From Rheinheimera sp. MMS21-TC3 (GTDB lineage: Bacteria; Pseudomonadota; Gammaproteobacteria; Enterobacterales; Alteromonadaceae): a DNA stretch of 64,000 bases. The position numbers were made by a program, and so were the translations under genes. The notes beneath the pieces were generated by a model that was not told the origin of the DNA, ran no database searches, and saw only the letters and a program-made list of their open reading frames with translations. Shown here piece by piece: positions 55,503 to 64,000 of the stretch; position 1 is the stretch's first letter; each line of letters starts with the position of its first letter. The stretch covers positions 2,480,001-2,544,000 of the forward strand of contig NZ_CP135084.1 of NCBI RefSeq assembly GCF_032229285.1, given 5' to 3'.

Positions 55503-56627
55503 CTAACTTTTTTGGCTGATAACATCAATAATACGCTGACAAGCATTGCCGTCACCATAAGGGTTATGGGCAAAGCTCATACTGTCGTAATAGGCTTTAT
55601 CTGTTAGAAGCTTTGTTACTTCTGTGACTATTTTATCTTTATCTGTGCCCACTAGCTTTACTGTGCCAGCGTCTACTGCTTCTGGCCGTTCTGTAGTGTC
55701 GCGCATAACTAATACTGGTTTACCTAAGGATGGCGCTTCTTCTTGAATGCCGCCCGAGTCGGTTAAGACTAAGGTGCTGCGGCTCATTAAGTAAACAAAA
55801 GGTAAATAGTCTTGCGGCTCGATTAAATGCACATTAGGCGCATCAGCTAATAAACGAAATACTGGCTCACGCACGTTTGGATTTAAATGCACTGGGTAGA
55901 CTAAGTCACAATCTGGAAATTGTAGCGCAATTTGCTTTAAGGCGGCACAAATATTGTCAAAACCGGCACCAAAACTTTCACGGCGGTGGCCTGTTACTAG
56001 CACTAAACGTCGGCCGTCTTGGCCATAAGGAAATTGCTTAGCAAACTGGCTTGATAATTCTGGGTTAGCATCAATTTTTGCCACTACTTGCAACAAAGCA
56101 TCAATAACGGTATTACCAGTAACGGCAATATGGGCTGGGTTAACGTTTTCGTTTAATAGGTTTTGTTTTGACGCTACGGTAGGAGCTAAATGATAACGGG
56201 TAATAGCGCTAGTTAATTTACGGTTAGCCTCTTCTGGCCAAGGGCTATAAATATTGCCGGTGCGCAGCCCTGCTTCAACATGACCTACGGCTACTTTTTC
56301 ATAATAACAAGCTAAGGCAGCAGCAAAAGTAGTACTAGTATCGCCATGCACTAAAACCACATCGGGTTTAAAGTCCTGCAACACAGGTTTAAGGTTTAAT
56401 AAAATGCTAGTAGTAACGTCGTATAAGTCTTGGCCGGCTTTCATTATGGCTAAGTCGTATTCTGGTGTAATATCGAACAGCTTTAATACTTGATCAAGCA
56501 TTTCACGATGCTGGCCAGTGACGCAGACGCGGCTTTCTATATGGCTTTGCTGCTTTAATAAGTTAACTAAAGGTGCCATTTTAATGGCTTCTGGCCGAGT
56601 GCCAAACACACTTAACACTTTTAACAT
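55503..56627 (-). CDS. wecB: UDP-N-acetylglucosamine 2-epimerase (non-hydrolysing)
   Basis: 374 aa. It has [70 protein letters not shown] and [22 protein letters not shown], the canonical E. coli-type WecB set. It makes UDP-ManNAc. It is distinct from the WbpI-type paralogue at 38228. It is the first gene of the minus-strand polysaccharide region, followed by tviC after 64 bp. Confidence 0.95.
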   Translation of the reverse strand: MLKVLSVFGTRPEAIKMAPLVNLLKQQSHIESRVCVTGQHREMLDQVLKLFDITPEYDLAIMKAGQDLYDVTTSILLNLKPVLQDFKPDVVLVHGDTSTTFAAALACYYEKVAVGHVEAGLRTGNIYSPWPEEANRKLTSAITRYHLAPTVASKQNLLNENVNPAHIAVTGNTVIDALLQVVAKIDANPELSSQFAKQFPYGQDGRRLVLVTGHRRESFGAGFDNICAALKQIALQFPDCDLVYPVHLNPNVREPVFRLLADAPNVHLIEPQDYLPFVYLMSRSTLVLTDSGGIQEEAPSLGKPVLVMRDTTERPEAVDAGTVKLVGTDKDKIVTEVTKLLTDKAYYDSMSFAHNPYGDGNACQRIIDVISQKS

Positions 56628-56767
56628 TATTACGCCTCATAAAATCAATAGCATAAAGCTTACCAAAAGCCCTTTTAAAGCGATAGAGCAAACAGGTAAA
56701 CTAGCGGTTATCTATTAGTAGCCAGCAGTGCTTTTTAAATACTGGCTTTATTTTGCAGGAACCTTTT

Positions 56768-57073
56768 ATGTTGTACTTTAGCAGCCGTGCCATACCTGAA
56801 TTAGCAGGCTTAAATCTTAACCAGCGCATGCAGGTTATTCGTGCCACTGCTGATCAATTGCCGGCACCGACAAAAATTATTTTAAACATTATTAAACTTT
56901 TAATTCTAACACCATTATTTTTACTAATAGCCCGCAGCAGTGGCTGGGAAATAGTGGCTTATGTAGTGTTATTGCTAATAAGTTACCCAGTTATTACCAG
57001 GCCCATTACCTTTGCGCTTTGCCGGCCTAAAATGCCAGCTATTCGGCAAAAACTGTTTGAAACTACAAAGTAA
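56768..57073 (+). CDS. Small membrane protein of unknown function
   Basis: 101 aa from ATG 56768 (AGGA 6 nt upstream); an in-frame start at 56753 lacks a ribosome site. The N-terminus MLYFSSRAIPELAGLNLNQRMQVIRATAD is amphipathic and charged. Two hydrophobic segments (IKLLILTPLFLLIA and WEIVAYVVLLLISYPVIT) follow, then a basic tail. It looks like a small conserved inner-membrane protein of this group. No motif was recognised. It is transcribed divergently from wecB and followed by a 180-bp gap. Confidence 0.65.
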   Translation: MLYFSSRAIPELAGLNLNQRMQVIRATADQLPAPTKIILNIIKLLILTPLFLLIARSSGWEIVAYVVLLLISYPVITRPITFALCRPKMPAIRQKLFETTK

Positions 57074-57111
57074 AATTTAGCTAGGTTTATGCGATAACAC
57101 GCATTAACCGA

Positions 57112-57124
57112 ACCTGAATCAGGT
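57112..57124 (+). promoter_or_regulatory. 13-bp dyad upstream of the peptide transporter gene
   Basis: ACCTGA-A-TCAGGT, a perfect dyad in the 180-bp gap before the POT gene. It could be an operator or part of a weak terminator for the small membrane protein; nothing else decides. Confidence 0.25.
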
Positions 57125-57253
57125 CTTATTAGTCGCTTTTTTCGCTTTAAGTGGTACGTTAACGGGTGACAAGCTGCCGTTTGATATGCATAATCCAGTG
57201 CAACTTCGTACAAAGTAAGCGAAGAATATAACTCTAATAATCCTGGGGAAACC

Positions 57254-58810
57254 ATGTCAAATTCAAGTAACATTGCGGCGGTGCCAGAAAACCAGCCGCA
57301 ATTTCTCGGCCATCCGGTCGGGCTTTATGTATGCTTTCTTACCGAAATGTGGGAGCGTTTTTCATTTTACGGTATGAAGTACCTGCTGTTGTTATATTTA
57401 ACAAAATATCACTTATTTAGCGATGCCGGCGGTTTAGATGTTTTAGGTAGTTATGCTGGTTTAGTCTATGCCATGCCTGTGATTGGCGGTATGTTAGCCG
57501 ACCGTTACTTAGGTATGCGTAAGGCAGTAACCTTTGGTGCTATTTTACTTTGTTTAGGCCACTTAGGCTTAGCCTATGAGGGCTTCCAAGCCTATGTGCA
57601 AGACGGTGTGGTGGTGCAAGATACCGGTGCCATTCAAGTATTTTACTTCTCTTTAGCCTTAATCATTATGGGCGTAGGCTTTTTAAAACCGAATATCTCG
57701 ACCATTGTTGGCCAGTTATACGGTAAAGAAGATGCCCGTCGTGACTCTGGTTTTACCATTTTTTACATGGGTATTAACCTGGGTTCTTTTATTGCTACTT
57801 TAACGGTTACTTATTTAGGTGAAACTTATGGCTGGGGCTACGGCTTTGGTTTAGCCGGTATTGGTATGGTGTTAGGTTTAATTATTTTCTTAGCTGGCCA
57901 GAAGTATTTATATGGCTATGCAGAGCCTGCCAACCCAGGCATGTTAAAAGAGAAAGTGTTTGCTGGCATTAACCGCGAGTGGATGATTTATTTAGCTACT
58001 ATTCCGGCATTAGCCGTTATGTGGCAGCTGGTTCAATATAACCCTGTAGTGCATAACACCTTATTAGGTTTATCTTTTATTGTGCTAGTGGGTATTATCT
58101 GGTTTATGGTAACCCAGTGTACTAAAGAAGAGCGTGATCGCATGACAGTGCTTATTGTGCTAACGGTTTCTACCGTAGTATTTTGGGCCTTGTTTGAGCA
58201 ATCTGCGTCGTCTATGACCTTATATGCTGACCGCGTATTAGACCGTACTATCTTTGGTTATGAAGCAACAGCTGGCCAGTTTGGCTCGTTAAATGCCTTC
58301 TTTATAATCACCTTAGCGCCGCTATTTGCTTGGTTATGGATTGCCTTAGCAAAACGTAAAATTGAACCTAGCACGCCAGTTAAATTTGCCTTAGGTATTA
58401 TTCAAGCAGGCTTAGGTTTTGGTGCCTTAGTTTATGGCGCCAACCACCCTAACGAAGCCGGTTATGTAGCAGCTTGGTGGCTAGTGTTAGCTTACGCCTT
58501 ACACACTATGGGCGAACTATGCTTATCGCCAGTTGGTTTATCGGCCGTTACTAAGTTAGCCGTACCAAAAGTTGTCGGTGTGATGATGGGTGCTTGGTTC
58601 TTAGCCACTGCCTATTCAGAGCTTTTAGCTACACAATTAGCTAAATTAGCCGCTGTTGACACTAAAGCAGGCGAAGTTGCCGATGTGCAAACCGCCCTAG
58701 CCTCGTATAACGAACTGTTTAGTTTCTTATTCTATGTTGGCGTAGGCTTTGGTGTCTTTATGCTACTTATTAGCCCTTGGCTGAAAAAACGCATGCATGG
58801 GGTGCATTAG
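57254..58810 (+). CDS. Proton-dependent oligopeptide transporter (POT/PTR family)
   Basis: 518 aa with about 14 membrane segments. FLTEMWERFSFYGMKYLLLLYL contains the ExxERFxYY-like PTR signature, followed by GGMLADRYLGMRKAV and the FTIFYMGINLGSF motif (PTR2_2 type). It imports di- and tripeptides with protons across the inner membrane. ATG 57254 has GGGG upstream. A strong terminator follows at 58883-58914. Confidence 0.94.
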   Translation: MSNSSNIAAVPENQPQFLGHPVGLYVCFLTEMWERFSFYGMKYLLLLYLTKYHLFSDAGGLDVLGSYAGLVYAMPVIGGMLADRYLGMRKAVTFGAILLCLGHLGLAYEGFQAYVQDGVVVQDTGAIQVFYFSLALIIMGVGFLKPNISTIVGQLYGKEDARRDSGFTIFYMGINLGSFIATLTVTYLGETYGWGYGFGLAGIGMVLGLIIFLAGQKYLYGYAEPANPGMLKEKVFAGINREWMIYLATIPALAVMWQLVQYNPVVHNTLLGLSFIVLVGIIWFMVTQCTKEERDRMTVLIVLTVSTVVFWALFEQSASSMTLYADRVLDRTIFGYEATAGQFGSLNAFFIITLAPLFAWLWIALAKRKIEPSTPVKFALGIIQAGLGFGALVYGANHPNEAGYVAAWWLVLAYALHTMGELCLSPVGLSAVTKLAVPKVVGVMMGAWFLATAYSELLATQLAKLAAVDTKAGEVADVQTALASYNELFSFLFYVGVGFGVFMLLISPWLKKRMHGVH

Positions 58811-58816
58811 AACAGC

Positions 58817-58880
58817 AGTTACGAGTTACTTAAGAGCAGTGATGAGTTGTTAGTGATGAGTGCTTAGTTACTTAAGAATA
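58817..58880. repeat. Degenerate heptamer repeat downstream of the POT gene
   Basis: Period-7 words GAGTTAC, TTAAGAG, CAGTGAT, GAGTTGT, TAGTGAT, GAGTGCT, TAGTTAC, TTAAGAA, lying between the stop codon and the terminator. This copy is outside the polysaccharide region. Confidence 0.65.
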
Positions 58881-58882
58881 CT

Positions 58883-58914
58883 AAAAAGCCAGAGTTTTTA
58901 CTCTGGCTTTTTTT
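58883..58914 (+). terminator. Bidirectional Rho-independent terminator
   Basis: AAAAAGCCAGAG-TTTTTA-CTCTGGCTTTTT: 12-bp stem with an A-run on one side and a T-run of seven on the other. It serves the POT gene and, on the other strand, anmK. Confidence 0.9.
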
Positions 58915-58925
58915 ACGCTTACTTT

Positions 58926-60128
58926 TTAATCGGCAAAGCTAATTTTCCCCATAGTAACGCTCGGTATACCGGCTTGGCTGTTACTGAATTTTTGCTTGCC
59001 ACCTACTAAACACTCATTGGCTAGCACAGCGAATAATACCGCTTCTTTAGCATCGGGGTTGATACCTAAGTCTGCGGTGCTGGCAAAGCTGACATTTGGC
59101 AAGGCTTGACTAAGGTGCTGCATTAATAATGGATTATGAATACCACCGCCACTGGCATACACCACAAACGGCTGCAAATCGGTTGTTAGTGTATTAATAG
59201 CATGGGCTATCATATCTGCCGTAAACCGGTTTAAGGTGGCCATAATGTCGGCATGGCTTAAGCCTTGGCTGGCACTTTGTTGCTGGGCTTGCTGTAAATA
59301 GGCTAAGTTAAACACTTCTGGGCCTGTGGTTTTAGGAAAGTCTAAACTAAAAAATCTATCTTGTTTTAATGCCGCTAATAAGTTGGCGTTGATTGCTCCG
59401 GCTTTAGCTAGTGCGGCTCCCTGATCATAATACTGGCCTGGAAAGTGAGCTTGAATATAGGCATCCATTAAGGTGTTGCCCGGCCCTATGTCCGAGCTGA
59501 AAACCGCACTAGCGTCTTGGCTGCTGGGCAAGTAGGTTAAATTGGCTATGCCGCCAATATTAAGCAAGATCCGGTTTTGTTTTGGGCTGCTAAATAATAA
59601 GTAATCACCATAAACCGCTAAAGGCGCGCCTTCGCCACCGGCAGCAAGATGCTTTTGCCTAAAGTCACTAATAGTAATAATACCTGTGGTTAAGGCAAGA
59701 TGATCGGCATCGCCCAATTGTAAAGTGGCATTAGGAAATTCAGCTAACTGATGCTGCCGCTTAGGGCAATGAAATACGGTTTGACCATGGCTGGCAATAA
59801 TATCAATATCATTAGCTGTTAGTTGCCACTGCTGTAAACACTGATTAATTAAACGGCCATGCTCTAGGCCAATCCAAGGGTGTAATAAAGTAACCATTTG
59901 TAAGTCAACTTGGCGCTTGGCAAATACAGCTTTAACTCGCTGCTTGTAGTCTTGGTTGTAATCAATAGTGGTAAAATTAAGTAGCTCAACTTTGGTTGCT
60001 AAGCCCTCGCCCGTTAAACGACACAGAGCAATGTCTAAGCCATCTAAGGAGGTTCCACTCATTAAGCCAATAATCATCCGGCTGGGTTTAGACGCCATGT
60101 TAGCGAGTTTTTCAATATGAGAATGCAT
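58926..60128 (-). CDS. anmK: Anhydro-N-acetylmuramic acid kinase
   Basis: 400 aa. It has MIIGLMSGTSLDGLDIALCRL (ATP-binding motif), IASHGQTVFHCP, GIITISDFRQKHLAAGGEGAPL, ILLNIGGIANLTYLP, SSDIGPGNTLMDAY and VYASGGGIHNPLLM, the full AnmK set. It phosphorylates 1,6-anhydroMurNAc in cell-wall recycling. The N-terminus is about 17 residues longer than usual; AAGG seven bases before ATG 60128 supports this start, with ATG 60098 as an alternative. Confidence 0.94.
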   Translation of the reverse strand: MHSHIEKLANMASKPSRMIIGLMSGTSLDGLDIALCRLTGEGLATKVELLNFTTIDYNQDYKQRVKAVFAKRQVDLQMVTLLHPWIGLEHGRLINQCLQQWQLTANDIDIIASHGQTVFHCPKRQHQLAEFPNATLQLGDADHLALTTGIITISDFRQKHLAAGGEGAPLAVYGDYLLFSSPKQNRILLNIGGIANLTYLPSSQDASAVFSSDIGPGNTLMDAYIQAHFPGQYYDQGAALAKAGAINANLLAALKQDRFFSLDFPKTTGPEVFNLAYLQQAQQQSASQGLSHADIMATLNRFTADMIAHAINTLTTDLQPFVVYASGGGIHNPLLMQHLSQALPNVSFASTADLGINPDAKEAVLFAVLANECLVGGKQKFSNSQAGIPSVTMGKISFAD

Positions 60129-60445
60129 AGAGCGGCCTTGCCATTAAATTTCATTATTTAAGATCCTAAGCATAATGAATAAACTTTATTGCTAAAGCTA
60201 CTCTTAGCTTAGATTTTGGCAAAAATGCATGGCTTCACTAGCCCTGCAAACGCAGTGTTAAAATATTTATTTGCAATGACATTTTTGTTAGTAAAGTAAT
60301 ATTTACTTACTGCCCAATTTAACAGCTAAATAAAACCCATAGTTTGATCTTGCGCATTGAATCTAGAGCTAAGGGGCGTATCATTAGAATGTCTACCCCT
60401 TCATAGGTATGGCATTTCTATTAACTGCGCACTTGGAGTATGCAG
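60129..60445 (+). other. Intergenic region upstream of the cyd operon
   Basis: The 317-bp gap between anmK and cydA holds no ORF of note. It contains an inverted repeat AAGGGG (60371-60376) / CCCCTT (60396-60401) with a 19-nt loop about 45 bp before cydA. No clear FNR (TTGAT-N4-ATCAA) or ArcA site was seen; TTGAT at 60344-60348 lacks the second half. Confidence 0.5.
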
Positions 60446-62008
60446 ATGGATATAGTTGAACTGTCACGATTTCAATTCGCGTTTACCGCGATGATCCACT
60501 TCCTCTTCGTTCCCCTGACTATTGGTATGGCTCTTATTCTGGCAATAATGGAGTCGGTTTATGTGTTAACCGGCAAGGTTATTTATCGCGATATGACCAA
60601 GTTTTGGGGTAAGTTATTTGGCATTAACTTTGCGTTAGGCATTACCACCGGTATTGCTATGGAGTTTCAGTTCGGTACTAACTGGTCGTATTACTCCCAT
60701 TATGTCGGTGATATTTTTGGCGCCCCTTTAGCGATTGAAGCCTTAATGGCGTTCTTTTTAGAGTCGACCTTAGTGGGCTTGTTTTTCTTTGGTTGGGACA
60801 GGCTAAGCAAAGAAAAGCATTTAATGGTTACTTGGTTAATGGCGCTTGGCACTAACCTATCGGCATTATGGATTTTAATTGCCAACGGCTGGATGCAACA
60901 TCCTGTGGGCTCTCAATTTAATATAGACACTATGCGCATGGAGCTAACTAATTTTAGCGAAGTAGTGTTTAATCCGGTTGCCCAAGTGAAGTTTGTTCAT
61001 ACCGTTTCAGCCGGTTATGTTACCGCGGCTATTTTCGTGTTGGCTATCTCAAGTTGGTACTTATTAAAAAAACGCGATCTCGCTTTTGCTAGGCGCAGCT
61101 TTGCTATTGCCTCGGCTTTTGGTTTAGCCAGTGTGCTTTCGGTTATAGTACTTGGTGATGAGTCGGGCTATGAGCTGGGCGATGTGCAAAAAGTGAAGTT
61201 AGCGGCGATTGAAGCCGAATGGACAACTCACCCAGCGCCGGCTGCTTTTACCTTATTTGGTATTCCTAATGAAGAAACTCAAACCACTGACTATGCGCTG
61301 CAAATTCCGGCAGCTTTGGGTTTAATTGCTACAAGATCTTTAGATAAAGAAGTTAAAGGCTTAGATCAGCTAAAGCGTGAGCATTTAGACCGTATTGTCC
61401 GTGGCCAAGAAGCTTATGTATTAATGCAGCAGTATCGCCAAGGTGATAAATCTAGCGCTACAGTACAGCGCTTTAATGAGCTAAGCGATGACTTAGGCTA
61501 TGGCATGTTATTAACCGCCTATACCGATGATGTTGCTAATGCTACCCCTGAGCATATCGCCATGGCCGTAGAAGACTCTATTCCCACCGTTTGGCCACTA
61601 TTTTGGAGCTTTAGAATAATGGTTGGCTGCGGCTTTTTAATGCTATTGCTGTTTGCTTGCGCTTTTTGGCATAGCGCTAAACGTACTGCTGTTAAACCTA
61701 AGTGGTTACTCAAGTTCGCCTTATACAGCTTGCCGCTACCCTGGATTGCCTGTGAAGCCGGTTGGTTTATTGCCGAATATGGCCGTCAGCCTTGGGCTAT
61801 AGGTGAGATACTACCTACCCATATGGCGGTGTCACAACTTAGCACCACTGATATTTGGATTAGCTTAGGCTCTATCATGGTTCTCTATACTATTTTTGTC
61901 ATTATCGAAATGTGGTTAATGACTAAATATGCTCGGATTGGTCCTGCCGCGTTAAAAACCGGGAAGTATGATTTAGAACATTCTGCAGCTGAGCTTAAAG
62001 AGGGTTAA
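60446..62008 (+). CDS. cydA: Cytochrome bd ubiquinol oxidase subunit I
   Basis: 520 aa. [24 protein letters not shown] includes the haem-ligand His equivalent to E. coli His19. [24 protein letters not shown], the WMQHPVG segment and the long Q-loop place it in the L-type (E. coli-like) group. The haem b558 ligand Met/His region is retained. ATG 60446 is seven bases from GGAG; the ATG at 60440 is too close to it. It is the first gene of cydA-cydB-cydX-cydD. Role: terminal oxidase under low oxygen in the inner membrane. Confidence 0.96.
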   Translation: MDIVELSRFQFAFTAMIHFLFVPLTIGMALILAIMESVYVLTGKVIYRDMTKFWGKLFGINFALGITTGIAMEFQFGTNWSYYSHYVGDIFGAPLAIEALMAFFLESTLVGLFFFGWDRLSKEKHLMVTWLMALGTNLSALWILIANGWMQHPVGSQFNIDTMRMELTNFSEVVFNPVAQVKFVHTVSAGYVTAAIFVLAISSWYLLKKRDLAFARRSFAIASAFGLASVLSVIVLGDESGYELGDVQKVKLAAIEAEWTTHPAPAAFTLFGIPNEETQTTDYALQIPAALGLIATRSLDKEVKGLDQLKREHLDRIVRGQEAYVLMQQYRQGDKSSATVQRFNELSDDLGYGMLLTAYTDDVANATPEHIAMAVEDSIPTVWPLFWSFRIMVGCGFLMLLLFACAFWHSAKRTAVKPKWLLKFALYSLPLPWIACEAGWFIAEYGRQPWAIGEILPTHMAVSQLSTTDIWISLGSIMVLYTIFVIIEMWLMTKYARIGPAALKTGKYDLEHSAAELKEG

Positions 62009-62010
62009 TC

Positions 62011-63147
62011 ATGGATTATGAAGCGTTAAGATTTATTTGGTGGCTGCTAATTGGCGTGCTGCTAATTGGCTTTGTGGTTACCGATGGTTTTGATATCGGT
62101 GTTGCTGTTTTGCTTAAGATTATAGGTAAAAACAATAATCAACGTCGCATTATGATAAACAGCATAGCCCCACACTGGGATGGCAACCAAGTTTGGCTGG
62201 TTACAGCAGCCGGTGCCTTATTTGCCGCTTGGCCAACCGTTTATGCCGCCGCGTTTAGCGGTTTTTACTTAGCAATGATGCTCACTTTATTTGCATTATT
62301 CTTACGCCCCATCGGTTTTGAGTACCGAGCAAAAATTGATGATGCCGCTTGGCGCGAAAAGTGGGACTGGGCACTTACAATTGGCTCGGCAGTGCCTGCT
62401 GTCGTGTTTGGTATTGCCTTTGGCAACTTATTACAAGGGGTACCTTTTCAGTTTGATGATATTTTACGCCTACATTATACCGGCAGCTTTTTTGCCTTAT
62501 TAAATCCTTTTGCGCTCTTGGTGGGTGTACTAAGTTTACTTATGTTGGTAAACCACGGCGCAACTTACTTGCAATTGAAAACTGAAGATGACCTACGTGC
62601 CCGTAGCGAAAAAATATCGACTATTTTAGCCGCAGCCTGTGCTGTGATCTTTGTATTAGCCGGTATTTGGTTATATTTTGCTATCGACGGCTATAGCGTA
62701 ACTAGCGTTATTGATACTAATGGCATCAACCGCACTGTGGAAAAAACAGTAACAACGGCCAAAGGTGCTTGGTTTAATAACTATGCCAAATGGCCGCTAC
62801 TTTGGTTAGTACCTGCCTTAGGTGTCTTGGGCTTTATTTTAAGCTCAATAGCCAGTGCAGCTAAGCGTCATATCTTGGCATTTATCAGTTCAGCAATTGC
62901 TATTGCCATGGTGGTATTAACCTTTGGCGTTAGTATGTTTCCCTTTATTATGCCCTCTAGCAGTATGCCAAATCATAGCTTAACTATGTGGGATGCCACC
63001 GCAAGTGAAAGCTCGCTGATGATTATGTTTATTGTCGCCTGTATATTTGTGCCCATTGTCTTGCTTTATACCGCTTGGAGTTACTTTGTTATGCGTGGTC
63101 GGTTAAACGAGCAACATATTAAAGATAACTCTAACTCACTGTATTAA
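62011..63147 (+). CDS. cydB: Cytochrome bd ubiquinol oxidase subunit II
   Basis: 378 aa, polytopic. It has MDYEALRFIWWLLIGVLLIGFVVTDGFDIGVAVLL, WDGNQVWLVTAAGALFAAWPTVYA and FALFLRPIGFEYRAK, characteristic of CydB. It starts 2 bp after the cydA stop and is followed by cydX after 16 bp. Confidence 0.96.
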   Translation: MDYEALRFIWWLLIGVLLIGFVVTDGFDIGVAVLLKIIGKNNNQRRIMINSIAPHWDGNQVWLVTAAGALFAAWPTVYAAAFSGFYLAMMLTLFALFLRPIGFEYRAKIDDAAWREKWDWALTIGSAVPAVVFGIAFGNLLQGVPFQFDDILRLHYTGSFFALLNPFALLVGVLSLLMLVNHGATYLQLKTEDDLRARSEKISTILAAACAVIFVLAGIWLYFAIDGYSVTSVIDTNGINRTVEKTVTTAKGAWFNNYAKWPLLWLVPALGVLGFILSSIASAAKRHILAFISSAIAIAMVVLTFGVSMFPFIMPSSSMPNHSLTMWDATASESSLMIMFIVACIFVPIVLLYTAWSYFVMRGRLNEQHIKDNSNSLY

Positions 63148-63163
63148 ATAAAGAGGATAACTT

Positions 63164-63277
63164 ATGTGGTATTTCGCTTGGATTTTAGGTGTGTTATTAG
63201 CCTGCTCTTTTGGCATTATTAATGCCATGTGGTTAGAAGCGCAAGGTTACGAAGACGAGGAACAACAAGCTGACTAA
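63164..63277 (+). CDS. cydX: Cytochrome bd accessory small subunit
   Basis: 37-residue single-pass membrane protein, MWYFAWILGVLLACSFGIINAMWLE then an acidic tail, with the WYFAWILG...A-MWLE pattern of CydX. It stabilises the CydAB complex. AGAGGATAA is the ribosome site. It is too short for usual ORF cut-offs and easy to miss. Confidence 0.95.
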   Translation: MWYFAWILGVLLACSFGIINAMWLEAQGYEDEEQQAD

Positions 63278-64000
63278 GTCAGAAAATAAAGCTGACGCAG
63301 CACTTATTAACAGTGCCGAAATAAGTGCTAGTAAAAGTGCCAGTAAACAGCTTAATGCTTTGCTGGCACCGCAGCGACGTTTGTTACAAGCCGCTTTGTT
63401 ACTTGCGGTGTTGCATGCTGCTCTATTTGTTTGGCAATGCTATTTATTAGCAATGTTATTTAGCCAATGGCTAACTAGCAGCTTGCAGCAGCAAGCTATT
63501 ACTACCCAGCAACTTTTACACTTATTACCTTGGCTTTTATTCTGTTTATTTATGCGGCCTCTATTACATTATGGCCGCGAACAATTAAGCTTATTAGCCA
63601 GCCAGCGCTGTAGGGCCTCATTGCGCCAGCAATTACTAGCTACTCTTGCTAGTAGCGGCACAGCAAAAAGCCGTTATGGTGCAGATGGCAGTATTGCCAG
63701 CCAAGTATTAGAGCATGTTGATGCTTTAGATGGTTTTATCAGTCGCTATTATGTGCAGCGTTATTTAGTGTTAATTACGCCGGTTTTACTGTTTATAGCT
63801 ATTTTGTATTACAGCAAATTAGCGGCAGTGTTATTACTTATTACCGCGCCCTTAGTGCCCGTATTTATGGTGTTACTTGGCAATGCCGCTACCAGCGCCA
63901 GCCAGCAACAATTGCAAGTGTTAAGCCGCATGAGCAGCCGGTTTTTAGATTTAATGCGCGGCATGGCCACTTTGCAACATTTGCAAGCAACAACCAGAGC
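63270..64000 (+). CDS. cydD: CydD-like ABC transporter membrane subunit (partial, 3' end outside window)
   Basis: The frame is open from 63270 to the window end (243 codons). It has hydrophobic helices, LEHVDALDGFISRYYVQRYLVLITPVLLF, APLVPVFMVLLGNAAT and FLDLMRGMATLQHLQ, matching the CydD transmembrane domain (E. coli: E-ID-H-YYARYLPQ, APLIPLFMALVG, FLDRLRGMETL). CydDC exports glutathione/cysteine and is needed for cytochrome bd assembly. No ATG, GTG or TTG exists near the expected start. CTG 63270, overlapping the cydX stop, has GAGGA 8-9 nt upstream; the first standard codon is TTG 63360, without a ribosome site. The ATPase domain lies beyond the window. Confidence 0.88.
   Translation, partial: MTKSENKADAALINSAEISASKSASKQLNALLAPQRRLLQAALLLAVLHAALFVWQCYLLAMLFSQWLTSSLQQQAITTQQLLHLLPWLLFCLFMRPLLHYGREQLSLLASQRCRASLRQQLLATLASSGTAKSRYGADGSIASQVLEHVDALDGFISRYYVQRYLVLITPVLLFIAILYYSKLAAVLLLITAPLVPVFMVLLGNAATSASQQQLQVLSRMSSRFLDLMRGMATLQHLQATTR

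Noticed and set aside
60340..60362. FNR box upstream of cydA
   Set aside because: TTGAT is present but the second half-site ATCAA at the right distance is missing.
1..64000. tRNA, rRNA or known riboswitch genes
   Set aside because: No cloverleaf, rRNA core or recognised riboswitch consensus was found by eye; gaps are mostly short and filled with repeats or promoters.

Overview
The window looks like a chromosomal segment of a moderately AT-rich gammaproteobacterium. Gene content (Wza/Wzb/Wzc, WbpA/B/D/E/I-type and TviB/TviC-type sugar genes, AnmK, CydABX) and the protein flavour fit the Alteromonadales/Rheinheimera group. This assignment is an inference from gene content and was not tested by a database search. 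Almost the whole window (about 3.0-56.6 kb) is one very large surface-polysaccharide region, framed by a type II secretion/type IV pilus-like gene trio on the left and ordinary housekeeping genes on the right.

Layout: (1) 1-2.9 kb, minus strand: gspG-gspE-gspF (pseudopilin, ATPase, inner-membrane protein; gspF runs off the window). (2) 3.0-10.1 kb: sugar genes on the plus strand (WcaK-type pyruvyltransferase, GT4, flippase, two GT2) interrupted by a minus-strand asparagine-synthase-like gene. (3) 10.1-26.3 kb, minus strand: cluster A. It holds a sugar SDR, a double-length GT4 made of two complete tandem GT modules, another GT4, Wzy, Wzx, rmlD-C-A-B (dTDP-L-rhamnose), Wzz, a large SLBB exporter and a Wzi-like outer-membrane protein. 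(4) 26.5-33.6 kb: AsnB, GT4, a formyltransferase overlapping a NodB-type deacetylase, GalU and Ugd. The Wzi and deacetylase genes are preceded by the same 28-bp promoter-like block. (5) 33.8-35.7 kb: a beta-CASP metallo-hydrolase and a four-helix-bundle gene, surrounded by unusual repeats. (6) 35.9-51.8 kb, minus strand: cluster B. Read from its promoter it runs wza-wzb-wzc, wbpA-wbpB-wbpD-wbpE, Wzx, a membrane-anchored glucuronyl-C5-epimerase-like protein, Wzy, GT4, wbpI, GT2, a frameshifted SDR and a monotopic sugar-phosphate transferase. The five Wbp enzymes together can make UDP-ManNAc3NAcA. (7) 51.9-56.6 kb: a decayed rmlD 3' end, a REP-associated tyrosine transposase between two REP-like palindromes, a second TviB-type dehydrogenase, TviC and WecB. 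(8) 56.8-64 kb: a small membrane protein, a POT peptide transporter, anmK and the cydA-cydB-cydX-cydD operon, with cydD running off the right end.

Three layers of structure are not explained by the genes. First, degenerate heptanucleotide tandem repeats lie between genes and also inside coding sequences: they insert extra segments in rmlB twice and form the N-terminus of rmlA. Second, two intergenic arrays of mini-hairpins occur, with a period of about 22 nt, 3-nt loops, different stems and related spacers. Third, there are traces of locus remodelling: the rmlD remnant upstream of wza, a one-base frameshift in an SDR, and a WbpE-type gene cut short where it meets an AT-rich block of variable genes. 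The most novel functional candidate is the C5-epimerase-like protein encoded between Wzx and Wzy in a diacetamido-uronic-acid locus.
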